64,000 bases of DNA from Siphonodentalium dalli (GCA_032622095.1 CP136065.1:92017343-92081342); one strand, 5' to 3'. Numbered from the stretch's first letter, positions 45,193 to 57,796 are shown. Notes: generated from the letters alone by a model not told the origin. Numbers and translations: made by a program.

Positions 45193-46750
45193 AAATTATG
45201 ACTATAGCTTTAATATCATGGGGCAGTTCTGGTTTGAACTAATTTTTGTTGTTTGAACTAATCTTTGAAAGTTTGTTCGAAAAAGATTCCATATGGAGAT
45301 TGTCACTGTATTTTTTTATATATATATTATTTATTGGAAACAAATCCAGTTTGGATTTATGGTTCCAATTATCACTGTAACTGTATTTGTGATATGATAA
45401 GCTCAATTACTATGCCAAATTTCTCCAGGAAGCAGGTACAGTCTTTGAAAAGTCCAATAGAGAACATCCTAATTTTGTGCAAACAACTATCAACATTTGT
45501 TTTTCGAACATGAGCTATTCGCCGCAGTCTTGGCATAAAATAACACTGAACCTGGGCTCTATATATATTACCTCACCGGTGATGCATAGATGTTGAAATC
45601 TGTATGGCTTTGTTGTTATAAGTTCACAAAAAAAATTTCTGGTGACCAGGTGTTGTCGCCCACTGTTCTGACAGTATATATTAATAACACTCCACCTTGC
45701 AATTGAGTTACAGTGCTATGAAAATGCGTGCTTGTAAATACATCCATTCATTCACAGTGGATGATTGTAGGTCAGTATTTGTCAATATCGCTGGCGAGAT
45801 TCGAAGAGGTCCTAAAGTGGTTTTGGTGCGAAATTGAACATTATACAACATTTTTGAATTACCATCTCAGTCATGGAGTCGTGGATATTGTATTTAAAAA
45901 GCACTCCCCTTATATCACTCCCCAATGAGATTTGACAGAACCTATATGACAGGCGTGTACATGAATATGTACATGCACATTCAAGCACAACCTCCGCAAA
46001 GCGTGATCAATTCGAAACTGTCGTAAATAAGTCGGAATCAGTTTTTTGTCTCTCCTGAACAATTGCTAATTTGACTTTACGACCTCTTTGAATCTCACCC
46101 GACGATATGGCAAATTAATCTTGCAAGGCAATGTACACTTCACGCTGAGCCGGTGCATTATACACTCAAACATATACTCATTATATATAGTCATTTCCTT
46201 CATAAGAGTACAGCCTCCTCTCATTTAGTTTCAGTATATTTTACATAGCCCATTATTATTTATATATGAATCACTGTTATGCCATGTGTGTGTATTAATC
46301 TGACAAATAAATATGTTTCAACTGAACTCATACATTAATAAGAATGATTTCAGCTAATTCAATTAGTATCACTGTCTTTTGGTGAAGAATGTGGGACTGT
46401 GGCTGTAGGAGTTCATACTATTACCAGCAGCTACAGCAACGTATTAGTTAACAAAACACAGCTACACTTCCAATCATTTCAAAACTCGATCAGCACACAT
46501 TATATGAAAGGCCGCATGATATAGTGGTTTACTGACATCGAGTTGCAATCCGTCCAGCAATAAATTTGCTTATTGTGTCATACACACAGTTATATGCGTT
46601 ATCGGTCCATTTTCATTTTCATTTTTTTAAATCATTCATTTCCACAGTGCATGCACTTCATCAATTGTTTTTTTGCACCTTCAACCAAAATGTTTTGCAA
46701 ATACAATTTACTAGCTCAAAGTACACATTAAATTCATCATGAAATACTGC
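45193..46750. other. Intergenic stretch, no gene recognised
   Basis: AT-rich. A weak inverted pair (gcgagattcgaagaggtcctaaagt near 45795 and its near-complement near 46076) suggests an old MITE. Short frames at 45265-45513 and 45728-45928 match nothing recognised. Confidence 0.4.
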
Positions 46751-47443
46751 ATTGATGACAAGCCTGCAAATAGTGTGTCTGTCATGAGACTACTGTGGAT
46801 ATCTTCCGTAAGAAGTATACAAATAGTGTGTCTGTCATGAGACTACTGTTGTTATCTTCCGTAAGAAGTATACAAAAGCAGACCAGCCTAATACATGAAC
46901 CTAGCTTCCATTTTCAAGTTCTTGTTTGGCAAGTTGATAGTTGGCGGAATGAGGTCCCCAGAGGGTGAATTTAGCGGGCTAGCATCACTAAATTCACCCT
47001 CTGGGGACCTCATTCTGCAAATGTCCAGCGCCATATATTGAGGCCGACAGACAGACACAAGTCTGAGTTTAGTGTGTCTGTCATTTGCACAATGAGGTCC
47101 TCAGAGGGTGAATGTAGTGACACTTATACGCACACAGCAGGCTGCATCACCAAATTCACCCTCTTGGGACCTCATTCTGCACAGTCTCATCTGCTATGGG
47201 AGACATAGACTCAGATTGAAGTTCCCAAATGGTGAATATTAGGAACCTCGTCTGTCAATTTGGGAATATAGAGAAATTAAACTGAAAAATAAATAGAATC
47301 TATGTGAAGAAGTTTCTATAAAATTTTTATAATAATGAAACTTTGCAGAGAAGATGAGGGCTTGGCAGAATGAGGTCCCCAGAGGGTGAATTTAGTGATG
47401 CTATCCTGCACAGTGGGCTAGCATCACCAAACTCACCCTCTTC
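46750..47443. repeat. Cluster of H2 remnants
   Basis: A 'caaatagtgtgtctgtcat' doublet at 46767 and 46819, a full hairpin at 46946-47019, and a long-form copy from 47064 to about 47443. Confidence 0.65.
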
Positions 47444-48059
47444 GTGCAAAGTGATGTAATCTACCTTGAGAGCCTATTACAACGAGATTACTTAGACCAG
47501 TTTCAATAAAAATAATTACAAAGCATCTCTTTATCTGACTGTATTATTTTAACCACAGTTGATTAACTGTCAACAGTATGATATTGACAGAAAGAAGGTA
47601 TTACCATTTTGTAAAAATCTGAAGAAGATTACATACATGTATCACTTTCGACATATCACTGCTGACTGCTATGTTGATAGATTTGTTGATCAGGTTTCCC
47701 CTTATATTGTTTGTAAGTCAGTATGCGTAACAGATAATCCACATTCGATGATGTTTTATGACTAGATAGTTCACATCACATAATTACAAAACAGACTTGC
47801 CAAAATTTTTGCCTGAATCGAATATATGCATGAGCCAAATCTTGGTATCAAAATAGCAGTTTCAGCGAACCCGGGAAATATACCAGTTTTGTGAACCTCG
47901 GTCATTTAGTGCCCAAAATCATGGAATAAAGATAGTTCCAGTAATGGGGCAAAGTGGTGCATGCAATTACAAGAGTGTCAGATTGGTGAGGGAGCAAGTT
48001 ACAAAGTATATACAATTACAATACAGTTTTTGTTTTTGTTATGGGATCTCGTTTCTGAT

Positions 48060-48412
48060 TAGGCCTCATCTTCTCTGGAAAGTATCTTTATTATCAAATT
48101 AACAAGTTTTTATTGTTTCTTTAGAAACTTCTTCACACAGATTATTTTTCATTTTTAGTCTAGTTTTTCTATATCCCCAATTGGCAGATGACACATTCCA
48201 TAATCAAGGTGCCCATGGGTGTATATCACAATATTCAGCATCTGGGAACTTAAATCTGAGTCTAGGTCTCCCAAAGCAGATGAGGTCATGTAGAATATGG
48301 TTCCCAGAGGGTGAATTTGGTTATGCTAGCCTGCTGTGTGGAGTAGCGTCACTAAATTCACCCTCTGGGGACCTCATTCTGCTAATGTCCGGCACCATAT
48401 TCTCAGGCCTGG
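48060..48412. mobile_element. H2 element, long form
   Basis: 'aggcctcatcttctctgg' to 'atattctcaggcctgg', including a complete hairpin at 48295-48382. Confidence 0.65.
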
Positions 48413-48429
48413 TAGTACTAACATAGGGC

Positions 48430-49400
48430 ACCATTCATCATCACACAGGCTATAATTGTTATGCCTCATCATCTCTAATGTTGCAGTATTATTATTCTAA
48501 GTTCATCTATCTAGATGTCTCCTGATAATACTGAGCACAAATTATTTTTGTCTTTATTTTGTTATGTAATTTTTCATATTATATACTTGTTATTTTGTTA
48601 TGATTTATAAACAGATTTGTTTATGCAATAATCTGTGCATCTCTGTGATAGAACTCAGCAATAAAAAAATATTCACGAATAGTCTTATTTTATTTCCTCA
48701 GGTGGGAACTAACATTATACAGCCCAGACTGTTATAGATCATGCCATATGGATCTCTCCTCTGGTTACCTCTGTATAGACCAAGTCTTCCCGGTCCATAA
48801 CAGCTTGGGATATCAATTGGTCGGGTTGATGCTGTTTTGGACTGAGTCCCATCCCGTTATTCTTCTATAATGGACTTTACACCCAGAATCGTGTGCAGGA
48901 GTTCTCTTCGTTGTATGTCTTTGTATTAGGTCAAATGGAAGCTTTGTGTACTCTCAGATGCCAAATAAAGTGTCAGCACGATTATTAATTGTGGAGAAAA
49001 TTGGCAACGATAACTATTATTTGGAATTGAGACATAGAGTGAAATCGCCATCACTATTATTAATTTCAGTCTAAATCCCCACACATCACTATTATTAGGC
49101 CATTTATTATTGGGCACCTGAGAGTATAAGAATATAGAGGGCAGCCAATTCCAAGCATGATGATATCAAACATGCATAAAATTTGAGGCCTGTTCAATGT
49201 CAAAGCAACGAGTTTATAAGTAAACAAAGCCATGTTTTCCAGAGAGTTTAGATTTGTTGCGCTAGCAGAAAATGCATGTAAACGTTTGTAATATTGTATC
49301 ACTATTATACCTTTTTCTATCACCATAGATGATATAGAATGCCCGGGCTCCACCTGTACAGGTAGTACGTACGTCATTTGAATGAAATTTATTGTCGAAT
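48430..49400. other. Intergenic stretch, no gene recognised
   Basis: No frame with recognisable similarity; minus-strand frames 48926-49453 look like chance frames. Confidence 0.4.
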
Positions 49401-49404
49401 ATTC

Positions 49405-49640
49405 CAACCACATTGACTAATATTTCAGAGAACACAACGGCTTGACTTTGCACAAATGTAAATATTTTACTACATTAATATTTGGGACGCATAATTGGAC
49501 ATAAACATTACGGCAATGATTGTGGCAATAATAGGCCAGTCCAAGCTCGAAATTATATAAACTATGTGAAATATGCGAGCTGATGATTTCACTTTGTGTA
49601 CATCTCTTAGTCATGAAAATTTCTCCAGGTAGTCAATTCA
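49405..49640 (-). repeat. T5 fragment
   Basis: 'aatatttcagagaacacaa', 'caaatgtaaatattttac', 'aatgattgtggcaataat' in T5 order, reverse orientation. Confidence 0.5.
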
Positions 49641-49683
49641 GGTCTTGAAATGAGAAAATCAATTCAATAATAATAGCATTAAT

Positions 49684-49912
49684 TTAACCCTTTCAGTGCC
49701 AAGTCCGATTTTTGTATCAACCCATATTTCCTTGATAATTTTTCAAATTTATTGATTATAATAATGTGATACATTGATGGAATGAGCTCTTAGAGCTCTT
49801 TCCATCGAGCTCTTTCCATCAATGTATCACATTATTATAATCAATAAATTTGAAAAATTATCAAGGAAATATGGGTCGATACAAAAATCGGACTTGGCAC
49901 TGAAAGGGTTAA
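49684..49912. mobile_element. DH3 element with a single AT-rich hairpin
   Basis: TTAACCCTTTCAGTGCCAAG ... CTTGGCACTGAAAGGGTTAA; the whole 229 bp is nearly one palindrome centred near 49798. Confidence 0.9.
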
Positions 49913-50201
49913 GCAAACATTTATTAAATTTTGATAAGATTAGTTGTATTCGTAGACAGGTTTGGAATATTTTTTCTTATGGTTATGCAAATCATGTGTG
50001 AGGCACAATTTCCAAGGAAGTTTAATGTTTGGTAGGAAAAAGTTGAGTTAAAATGTTCCATCTGTTTTAAAAGCTAATTTCCTTCCTTGTTCTAAAACTA
50101 TTTACGAAGAGATCTGTTTTTTTGTAACTTCTTATGCATTCTATCAACCTAGTAATTTTGGGTTCAGTATTTGTAAATTTGCATGAATTTATATATCTTT
50201 T

Positions 50202-50955
50202 AAAGACATATTGTGGACTTTCATTGAATAAAAACAATCAGTTGGTATTCAAACACTATCCCCACTGGAAGAATGTAGCCAAGAACTGAGGTAGTCTAAA
50301 ATTCCTACCGCATGGACTACCATTTCATAGAACACAATCGTTGAAATATGCACAAATGTAAATATTTACTACTTTATTCGTGACTTTTTATTGGGCATAA
50401 ATATTATGATAATGATTGCACCAATAATAGTCACTGTGTGTAATTCGTTTATAAGAATGACGCTGTTTTAGTCAATGATGCTGTTTTCTGACTACTTGGA
50501 TATCAAATTTATGAAAATAACTTATTTTGGAATAATTATTTGTTATTCCGTTCAGGAACACCTAACTGGAGTGTTTTCATATCACTTTAAAATGCAGGAT
50601 GCATATTCCTGATAAGCTGAAATTCATAAGTTAGTACTCAGACCAACTGGAAGAATGTAGCAATCTACTAACATAGACAAAAATCTCAAACAAATCAACC
50701 ATATCTTTTCATAGAAAACATTGTCTGAACTACGCTCAATTGTAAATTTTTACTTCTTGATTCAGGACGCAACTATTGGCAATAAACTAATGCAAACAGT
50801 TTCACAATCGAGTCACTGCATTTGATTAGTATATAAGAATAACGGTGTGTGTAGTCAATCTGGATTAATATTTGTCAAAATAACTACATTGAGCAAGATA
50901 ATTCTCTTATTTCTGTTAGATCACCCTACCTGAGTGTTTCACATCACTTTAATAA
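50202..50955 (-). repeat. Two T5 copies in tandem, minus orientation
   Basis: Copy ends 'gagtgttttcatatcactttaa' (about 50594) and 'gagtgtttcacatcactttaa' (about 50955). They abut near 50595. Confidence 0.7.
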
Positions 50956-51088
50956 ATTTTAGGGTTTTGATTTTGTTTAGTCAAAATGTAAATAAATGGA
51001 TTAGAACTGTCGATTTGTTATTGAAATGATGCAGACGACCTATGACTCCTCGTCTATTGGGGCGAGATTTTGGAGATCCTAGGTACCT

Positions 51089-51213
51089 TAACCCTTTGAG
51101 TGCCAGGTCGATTTTTGTATCAACCTATATACCCTGTGCCAATGCATTATCTTATATATGCGAGTCGACCATAGGTCGCCTCGCATATATAAGAGAATGC
51201 ATTGGCCTAACAA

Positions 51214-51244
<31 letters not shown>

Positions 51245-51328
51245 TTTTACAATTTTATATATTCTTTAACAGACTTATTTTGTAGGTATAAGGCCGATGA
51301 GATCGGCCCCTGGCACTCAAAGGGTTAA
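51089..51328. mobile_element. DH3 ends carrying a DH hairpin core
   Basis: TTAACCCTTTGAGTGCCAGG ... CCCTGGCACTCAAAGGGTTAA. The core is the DH2-type hairpin (51136-51206, tcgaccataggtcg loop) followed by 27 T. Confidence 0.85.
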
Positions 51329-51329
51329 T

Positions 51330-51870
51330 CAACATTTCGATTCATTCTGACATTCAGGGAACAATCAGGGAATACACACCCTTGACTACCTTGTTCAATC
51401 AGCTGTGAATAATACTCTGAACAGGGGACCACTGAGGGATCCTGAAGTAGTTAAAGACGGTTTATATGCTTCTTAAATTTATTGTGTGATGAATTATCTT
51501 AACATATTTAATTACAATTAAGTGTATAAAAAGTAATGTGAAGATACATTTATCATAAGAGAGATCAGCACATGTCACTCATTTATATAACAGTCAGCCA
51601 TAATAGACACGTAAATAAATAATATATTAGCATGACAAGTAATTATTATATAGAAATCGCATGGGTCATGATGCAGAAAAGGAATTTAATACATGTTTGA
51701 AAGGGCATGCCAGGTTTAAAATCAGATCGTTCAGAATTAGGCCAAATAAATTAAATTTTCGTGTTCTCAGGCACCTCCCTCGATACTGAAATTTTCTTTT
51801 AAAAAAGCCCAGTCAAACATTTGTTCAACATTTCTGTTAGAAAATATTGGATTTGAACAATGAGATTGAA
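51330..51870. other. Intergenic stretch, nothing recognised
   Basis: AT-rich, no coding or repeat signature identified. Confidence 0.4.
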
Positions 51871-51872
51871 TG

Positions 51873-52126
51873 CAAGCCTTGAAATAGTGTGTCTGTCATT
51901 TGCAGAATGAGGTCCCCAGAGGGTGAATTTAGTGATGCTATCCCACATAGCGGGCTAGCATCACCAAATTCACCCTCTGGGAACCTCATTCTGCTGAGGT
52001 GTAAGCAGAATGAGGTCCCCAGAGGGTGAATTTGGTGATGCTAGCCCGCTATGCAGGGTAGCATCACTAAATTCACCCTCTGGGGACCTCATTCTGCAAA
52101 TGACAGACACACTATTTCAAGGCTTG
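51873..52126. mobile_element. H2 double-hairpin MITE, best copy
   Basis: CAAGCCTTGAAATAGTG ... CACTATTTCAAGGCTTG, 254 bp, flanked by the perfect 8-bp ATTGAATG (51865-51872, 52127-52134). Two hairpins at 51902-51996 and 52005-52098 separated by 'tgaggtgtaa'. Confidence 0.92.
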
Positions 52127-52134
52127 ATTGAATG

Positions 52135-53150
52135 TTCTTTTGTTTCTGGAGTATGTTTTCCAGATTTTGAGAAAAAACTCAAAATAAATGGCCTCCGTCG
52201 CTCATTTCAAAATTGAGATCATATTGCCTGAGAACACAGATATTTAATATTAATGGCCTCAGTGTTAATTAATGCCCCAATAAATCATCAAACTTGGCAT
52301 GCCCTATTAATGATTTTGAGTATAATAACAGAAATTCATCCAACATATGCATTTATATACAAGAAGATAGATTTGAAACAAGAACACAATCCTAAACAAT
52401 AGTATTAAAATGACATAAAGGTGCATCTATACTCTAAACCATAGATATATATTTGTACCCATGATTCTCTATCTAAACAAGTGTTGATTTGAGTAAAGTA
52501 GATCATTTCTGTCAAGAAGCATCCCTTAGCATGCACAATTGTTTTGATCAATGAAATGGATCCCACAGGTCAGAACTATTATAAATGAATTTCAGGGCTA
52601 TTTCACGACAAACTTCCAAGGCCCTCTACTCTAATACTCAAGGCCAATCCTCATCAATTTTAAAGATCCTCATAATGTGTTCGACGAGTGCATATATCGT
52701 CAAGGCCTCCCATAGATAATTAAGCATTTTCTTGGTCTTCGATAGTCATTTATCAAATTCAAACAATTCCAGGCTTTCAAGGTCCCACACAAAATCTGCA
52801 TTGGCCAATTCCATCTTGCTAATTAAATTTTTATTCTGGATGGCTTTTTCAAGATTGCTTTTGCTAAAATACAAATTCTGTTCAAACCGTCATATCAAAC
52901 ATCGAATGGGCAGAATTTGATATTTGCTATATTAATATTAATAAGATATTAATAACAATATTAATGGTAGGGTTTACATTATATGCTTAAAAAAAAATTT
53001 ACTTCCAGCATATAGATGCACCTTCATAATAAACAAAAAATTATGCACACTGGTGATATCACAGTTATTGCTTGCATCAGGTTCGGGCAATTGTCTATGA
53101 ACCCTCTCCCAAAACAGATTCCATGGCTGTCAATATTCAGCTGGGAAGAT
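52135..53150. other. Intergenic stretch, nothing recognised
   Basis: AT-rich unique-looking sequence; the short frame at 52732-52920 has no recognisable domain. Confidence 0.4.
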
Positions 53151-53156
53151 TACACA

Positions 53157-53373
53157 TACAGTAATGCTCTAAGTAATCGACTTCTTAACCACAGCAGAAA
53201 TATGGGTAACTTTTCAGGATTTAGTCGGAAATATGGCTTGTTGCCATTCATCGGAAAGCATTCCCCAAGAGTTTTCCGATGAATGGCAACAAGCCATAAT
53301 TCCGACTAAATCCTGAAAAGTTACCCATAATTATGCTGTGGTTAAGAAGTCGATTACTTAGAGCATTACTGTA
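53157..53373. mobile_element. M hairpin MITE
   Basis: TACAGTAATGCTCTAAG ... CTTAGAGCATTACTGTA, near full-length hairpin. Confidence 0.88.
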
Positions 53374-53397
53374 CCATATTACTAGATTATCAGTCTT

Positions 53398-53752
53398 TTA
53401 ACCATTTCATGATGAGAGCCTCGCATATATAAGAGAATGCACTGGCTTACAAGGTCAAGGTAAATATTGTTAGGCCAATGTATTTTCTTAATTATATATG
53501 CAAGGCTCCCTATGGAAGACTCCCATATATAAGAGAATGCCAATGTTGGAATTACCACAAGCATATTTTGCCTCGACTGGCGATGCTCTTGTATAATAAT
53601 TGTATTCTAAAATGTATTACAGACCGATACATTTGCAAGTCTGCAGCTCAAAAGTGAGCTTCATAAGACTAGTAGATAGCAATTAGCTATATATAATTTT
53701 TATTAACCCTTCTATGACTGGAGCTTCCTGAAATTTTGTGAAAACCATGTAA
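53398..53752. repeat. DH1 fragments
   Basis: 53398-53543 has 'ttaaccatttcatgatgagag' and two reduced hairpins; 53703-53752 is a lone left end 'ttaacccttctatgactggagcttcc', then 'ttcaccagagttatggcc' of an F-like unit. Confidence 0.6.
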
Positions 53753-54103
53753 CTATTTTCACCAGAGTTATGGCCGAACCCCAATTCGATCATGATCTGT
53801 ATTTTGTGCTAGTAAACCCACATATCAAATTTCATTCCATTTTGGAAACCAAAAGCAAATGGACAGACCAATATTATTTAACATGAAACGTCCCATTTTT
53901 TAAAAATGGGTGTTTAATAAGTAGTAAAATTCCATAACCAACTAACTATTCAGTCCCAGTTGGAAAATAACTGACTTTATTCCTGCAGGTAATCATGTAA
54001 ACTTGAAAAGTCACACACAAAATAGGTACCAAACACGTAGTATATAATTGTCTTATAACATCAATATTGCCAAGTAGTGCATTTCGTATTGACCATATTT
54101 ACT

Positions 54104-54306
54104 TTAACCCTTCCATGACTGGAGCTTCCAGAATTTGTTTTTCGAAAACCCTGTGCCAATGCATTCTCTTATATATGAGTGTCCCATAGTGTCCATATAA
54201 GAGAATAAATTGACCTAACAATATTTTCATTGACCTTGTAAGCCAGTGCAGAATGCACTGGCACAGGATCTGTGCACCAGCACAGCTCATATCATGAAAG
54301 GGTTAA
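54104..54306. mobile_element. DH1 element, reduced hairpins
   Basis: TTAACCCTTCCATGACTGG ... atcatgaaagggTTAA. Both hairpins have lost their centres. A stray right end lies at 54345-54391. Confidence 0.75.
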
Positions 54307-54844
54307 CATGGCCTTAGATATATGGTTAAACAATTGAGGTGAGACTTGCAGGATCTTTAATGCTGCACCACGCAACTCCCATCAAAGGGTTAAAAAGAAA
54401 TGGCAGCCATGTCATATTCGTTCTTTGTCGACATACCATCACTCCATCTCTGCTGATCTAACCAGGCTCATGACATGGTCCATGGAGATGACGTGATTGC
54501 ACCATCACAGTGATATGGGTTTCATATGATGATCCTAGTATCCTTGAATTGGAAGGTTGAACAGTTGTGATTTGTCTATTTGTTTAACTTCTATCTCTTT
54601 GAATTGAACACTTGGTTCTCGAGACATCCTAACAAGTGTGTTTTCTGAAATAGTAAAATTAATATCACAAATGATACATGCACATAATGAAGGATAATTA
54701 TGGTATAGATCTAATATTTATATATAACTTTTAACTATATGTATGTCTAAAGGTGTAGGCCAAGATTGAATGTCTTAAGATTGGTTGAAATTAATACATC
54801 ACCAATATTTATTCATACAAATTTAACATATGGTAGTTTATATA

Positions 54845-55327
54845 TCTCATATATATTTTGAAGACCTCTGTCTGTCTGTCTGTCTGTCATTAATACAAAT
54901 CTACGATTCTCGACCGATCGGGACGAAACTTGGTACGTGTGTTTAGTTTGACCAGGCGGTGGTCGTTGTCGTATTGGCGAGCCCGTGCGACGCCCGTGCA
55001 GTGAGATCTCGGAAACGGGTGGAGCTATCGACTTGAAATTTGCTATGTGAATGTATCTTGCCCCGGATACAAATTTTATCGGGTCGCCGAGCCCGTGCGA
55101 CGCCAGCTTCGCGCATGCGCAGACGAGATCTCGGAAACGGGTGAAGCTATCGACTTGAAATTTGGTAAGTGAATGTATCTTGCCCCGGATACGAATTTTA
55201 TCGGGTCGCCGAGCCCGTGCGACGCCAGCTTCGCGCATGCGCAGACCAGATCTCGGAAACGGGTGGAGCTATCGACTTGAAATTTGGTTTTTGAATAGCC
55301 CGGACAACGTCGGGCTCATCGGCTAGT
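54845..55327 (+). mobile_element. Helitron-like element, tandem copy 1
   Basis: TCTCATATATATTTTGAAGACC start after A; CTGT microsatellite; 122-bp internal units at 55005, 55127 and 55249 (gatctcgg positions); end agcccggacaacgtcgggct hairpin, CATCGG, CTAGT. Confidence 0.75.
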
Positions 55328-55932
55328 CTCATATATATTTTGAAGACCTCTGTATGTCTGTCTGTATGTCATTTATACAAATCTACAATTCTCGACTGAT
55401 CGGGACGAAACTTGGTATGTGTTTGTAGTTTGACCAGGCGGTCGACGTTGTCGTATTGGCGAGCCCGTGCGGCGCATGCGCAGACGAGATCTCGGAAACA
55501 GGTGGAGCTATCGACTTGAAATTTGCTTTGTGAATGTATCTTGCCCCGGATACGAATTTTATCGGGTCGCCGAGCCCGTGCGACACCAGCTTCGCGCATG
55601 CGCAGACGAGATCTCGGAAACGGGTGGAGCTATCGACTTGATATTTGGTATGTGAATGTATCTTGCCCCGGATACGAATGTTATCAGGTCGCCGAGCCTG
55701 TGCGACGCCAGCTTCGCGCATGCGCAGACCAGATCTCGGAAACGGGTGGAGCTATCGACTTGAAATTTGCTATGTGAATGTATCTTGCCCCGGATACGAA
55801 TTTTATCGGGTCGCCGAGCCCGTGCGACGCCAGCTTCATGGATGCGCAGACCAGATCTCGGAAACGGGTGGAGCTATCGACTTGAAATTTGGTTTTTGAA
55901 TAGCCCGGACAACGTCGGGCTCATCGGCTAGT
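55327..55932 (+). mobile_element. Helitron-like element, tandem copy 2
   Basis: Begins immediately at the CTAGT of copy 1 with the same start sequence. Contains four 122-bp units (55488, 55610, 55732, 55854) and ends with the same hairpin and CTAGT. Overlapping frames on both strands are products of the 122-bp repeat. Confidence 0.78.
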
Positions 55933-56060
55933 CTATTATATATTTTGAAGACCTCTGTCTGTCTGTATGTCCTTTATAGAATCAAAAACGGAAACGGGTA
56001 TATCGGGTATATCGGAAACGGGTAGAGCTATCGACTTGAAATTTTGGAATTTTATATATG
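55932..56060 (+). repeat. Helitron-like element, copy 3, truncated
   Basis: ctattatatattttgaagacctctgtc directly after copy 2; stops in 'cgacttgaaatttt' without a 3' end. Confidence 0.65.
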
Positions 56061-56143
56061 ATGGTAAAAATATGATCTGGATCAAACTCAGGCTAAGAGA
56101 TGTTTCAAACTGAGTTTAATTAACTGACATAAGTATACTATTC

Positions 56144-56353
56144 TACATTAATGCCTTAACCCCTTAACCACAGCAGAATTATGGGTAACTTTTCAGGATT
56201 CAATCGGAAATAATTGCTTGTTGCCATTCATTGGAAAGCTCTCAGTGAGAGCTTTCCGATGAATGGCAACAAGCCATATTTCCGACTAAATCCTGAAAAG
56301 TTACCCATAATTATGCTGTGGTTAAGGGGTCGATTAATTAGGGCATTACTATA
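56144..56353. mobile_element. M hairpin MITE
   Basis: Mutated ends (tacattaatgcc ... gggcattactata), same hairpin as other M copies. Confidence 0.8.
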
Positions 56354-56368
56354 CATTCCCAACAGAAG

Positions 56369-56708
56369 CAAGCCTTGAAATAGTGTGTCTGACGGAATGA
56401 GGTCCCCAGAGGACAGGCTAGCATCACAAAATTCAACCTCTGGGAACCTTATTCTGCTTGGTCCCCAGTTGAAGATGGTGATGTCCACCCATTCATCTCG
56501 ATTAATATTTATTTTATCTTCTGCAACTGAACAGAAAAAGTAACTAAAAACAATGCTAATTTGAGACTATAGATAATTCCCAGAAGATGATGCCCAAGCA
56601 GAATAAGATCCCAGAGAGTGAATTTAGTGATGCTAGCTCACTGTGCAGGGTAGCATCACTAAATTGTCCCTCATTCTGCAAATGTCAGACACATGATTTC
56701 AAGGCTTG
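56369..56708. mobile_element. H2 element
   Basis: CAAGCCTTGAAATAGTG ... atttcaaggCTTG; flanks AACAGAAG / TACAGAAG. Confidence 0.75.
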
Positions 56709-56746
56709 TACAGAAGCCTGCAGACTGCTGGTAAGGTCATCTGTCA

Positions 56747-56937
56747 TACAGTAATGCTCTAAATAATCGACTCCTTAACCACAGCAGAATTATTTATGGG
56801 TAACTTTTCAGGATTTAGTCGGAAATATGACTTGTTGCCATTCATCGGAAAGCTCTGAGAGCTTTCCGACTAAATCCTGAAAAGATACCCATAATTCTGC
56901 TGTGGTTAAGGAGTCGATTACTTAGAGCATTACTGTA
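56747..56937. mobile_element. M hairpin MITE, one arm shortened
   Basis: TACAGTAATGCTCTAAA ... TTAGAGCATTACTGTA; the right arm lacks about 25 bp near the hairpin tip. Confidence 0.82.
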
Positions 56938-57028
56938 GCTGAGAGGTATCACATTTATCTAATTGTCACCCAAAAATAGTGACCTATCAGTGACAAGTGA
57001 ACATTTCAAACCCTGACATCTGGTCACA

Positions 57029-57796
57029 TTAACACTTTCTCTGCTAAATACTTATTGGGGAGTAGTTCCCTTAGGATCCAAATAAACGTACCCCTACATT
57101 TATTATTTTTTTCAAAATAATCACACCCCTATGTTGCTTATTTGGACCCCTACATTTATTAATTTCTGGAAGTCGTAAATGCAAAAATAATTCCATTTTC
57201 TCTTAATTAATTGGCAAGAATTCTGTGGAGTCAGTTAATGGGACTTAATTATATAATATATAGTTTATACTACCCGTAGTACAATATATCACAACAACAG
57301 CTCACCGTCTCACAATATTTAAAACTCTTACAACAATTTTAAGGTTGTATTCTAACAATTGTTACAAACACGTATTTGTACTCTGTATGCATGTTTATTA
57401 GTGATTTATTTGGTGCTGAAAATCTGATTGCCATTTTGAGAATACAATGTATCCTTCAATTTTCACACCCCCAATTTTATTCTGCCCCCCCCCCCCCCCC
57501 AATCTTATTTAATTTTTATATATTTTCCACTGCCTACTAATTATTCAGCACCCTTCCTTTATTTGGATCCCGAGAGTAGGTAATAGGCTCAACAGATCAA
57601 AGGCTGTTTGTTGAACTTAATTATTATCTGAACATTTCCCTCAAATAAATGGGTATTCTTCTGTGCTTGTATTATCTTTTCGCCTGTCTGTCATCTGCTT
57701 ATATGTTCTGAACACCCCTACATGTGAACAATGGACCATTTCTATGTGTACTTTTATAACTGGCTAAAAGAATCCATTTAGAAAAGAAAGGGTTAA
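57029..57796. mobile_element. T4 element with a ~500-bp insertion
   Basis: TTAACACTTTCTCTGC ... gaaagggTTAA. The insertion 57076-57571 has inverted ends GGATCCAAATAAA / TTTATTTGGATCC and a C run at 57485-57500. Confidence 0.65.

Noticed and set aside
55383-55899. Arg/Ala/Cys-rich frames on both strands
   Set aside because: Translations of the 122-bp Helitron internal repeat; all frames shift together with the unit.
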